From: Thalassobaculum litoreum DSM 18839
Lineage (GTDB): Bacteria; Pseudomonadota; Alphaproteobacteria; Thalassobaculales; Thalassobaculaceae
Length of the DNA stretch: 64,000 nucleotides
Direction of reading: 5' to 3'
Assembly (NCBI RefSeq): GCF_900102465.1
Contig: NZ_FNBW01000012.1
Span: 109,017 to 173,016, forward strand
The stretch's first letter is position 1, and each line of letters begins with the position of its first letter. This document shows positions 63,704 to 64,000 of the stretch, in pieces. The translations under genes and the position numbers were made by a program. The notes beneath the pieces are model-generated. The model did not search any database. It saw nothing but the letters and a program-made list of their open reading frames with translations, and was not told where the DNA came from.

Positions 63704-64000
63704 GAGCATTTTCGCACCTGAGGGAATCGTAGGGGATTCCGTTTTTGGCACGAATCTGATTCACCATCATGGCTGGGGATTGGAGGCCAGCCATGATGAC
63801 GCGAGCCTTTTCCGATGACCTTCGAGAACGTGTGATCCAGGCGGTCGAGGGCGGGATGTCCCGCCGTGCGGCGGCAGAGCGCTTTGGCGTCGGTGTGTCG
63901 ACCGCGATCAAATGGGTGCAGAAATGGCGATCGACGGGGACCTGGTCAGCACGTCCGATGGGCGGTGATCGGCGATCTGGTCGGATCGAGGCCGTTGGCG
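63704..64000 (+). mobile_element. IS630-family insertion sequence, left end (truncated by window)
   Basis: TA at 63702-63703 is followed by GAGCATTTTCGCACCTG, the probable left end. An inverted repeat GGAATC-gtaggg-GATTCC follows, and the transposase begins at 63793. IS630 elements duplicate TA at their target. The right end lies outside the window. The element marks the accessory nature of this region. Confidence 0.75.
63793..64000 (+). CDS. IS630-family transposase, N-terminal part
   Basis: The reading [60 protein letters not shown] is the helix-turn-helix N-terminus of an IS630 transposase. It runs off the window edge after 69 codons. The DDE catalytic domain is outside. The two consecutive ATG codons at 63793 and 63796 are both possible starts. 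Confidence 0.9.
   Translation, partial: MMTRAFSDDLRERVIQAVEGGMSRRAAAERFGVGVSTAIKWVQKWRSTGTWSARPMGGDRRSGRIEAVG

Overview
The window is high-GC (roughly two thirds G+C) alphaproteobacterial chromosome. The F1 ATP synthase order (delta, alpha, gamma, beta, epsilon without F0 genes), the gpmI-envC-ctpA-deacetylase-rppH string, the obg/pro/nadD/rsfS/rlmH string and the tripartite tricarboxylate transporter genes fit Rhodospirillales or a relative. I cannot name the species from sequence alone.

Layout. 1-740: truncated ECF sigma factor and a divergent DUF2218 gene around a Fur-like palindrome, then a mobile-looking hairpin repeat. 738-3900: tctABC solute uptake genes, with a second repeat copy between tctC and tctB. 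4177-7612: tRNA-Ala(CGC), YggT, DUF167, a CobB-type sirtuin, ThpR and an aldo/keto reductase. 7756-9075: a short aromatic leader peptide, a transcription attenuator and a class I DAHP synthase. 9245-13212: TesA-like esterase divergent from a YbbA/YbbP-type ABC system. 13386-17416: two tandem paralogous PAS histidine kinases without a response regulator. 17552-27215: argG, oxidoreductases, a dipeptidase, NnrU, a permease, an ArsR regulator and a PilJ-type histidine kinase. 27401-33562: a minus-strand catabolic operon (SDR, AbrB membrane protein, MmgE/PrpD, MaoC, acyl-CoA dehydrogenase) divergent from a TauD/TfdA dioxygenase. 33766-35491: an unassigned methyltransferase and a nucleotidyltransferase. 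35668-40615: atpHAGDC. 40719-44435: ydbH-ynbE-ydbL, an envelope lipid-transport module. 44462-58830: a long minus-strand run with an uncharacterised protein, rppH, deacetylase, ctpA, envC, gpmI, lysE, rlmH, rsfS, nadD, proA, proB, obg, rpmA and rplU. 59086-64000: tRNA-Ser(CGA), then an accessory-looking, less GC-rich stretch with LysR/NmrA, a two-component system and the left end of an IS630-family element.

The best candidate for a little-described regulatory system is the attenuator before the DAHP synthase. Its leader peptide has eight Phe/Tyr/Trp codons among 26. A perfect terminator stem is followed by U residues, and an upstream 8-base segment can pair with the terminator's 5' arm. This would couple entry into the shikimate pathway to the supply of all three aromatic tRNAs. 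Second, the two hairpin repeats around the tct genes start and/or end in TA-GAGCA / TGCTC-TA, and the IS630-family element at the right edge also begins TA-GAGCA, which suggests that the repeats are non-autonomous derivatives.

No CRISPR array, prophage or rRNA operon was seen. Gene functions are inferred from recognisable motifs and family resemblance. No database search was run.
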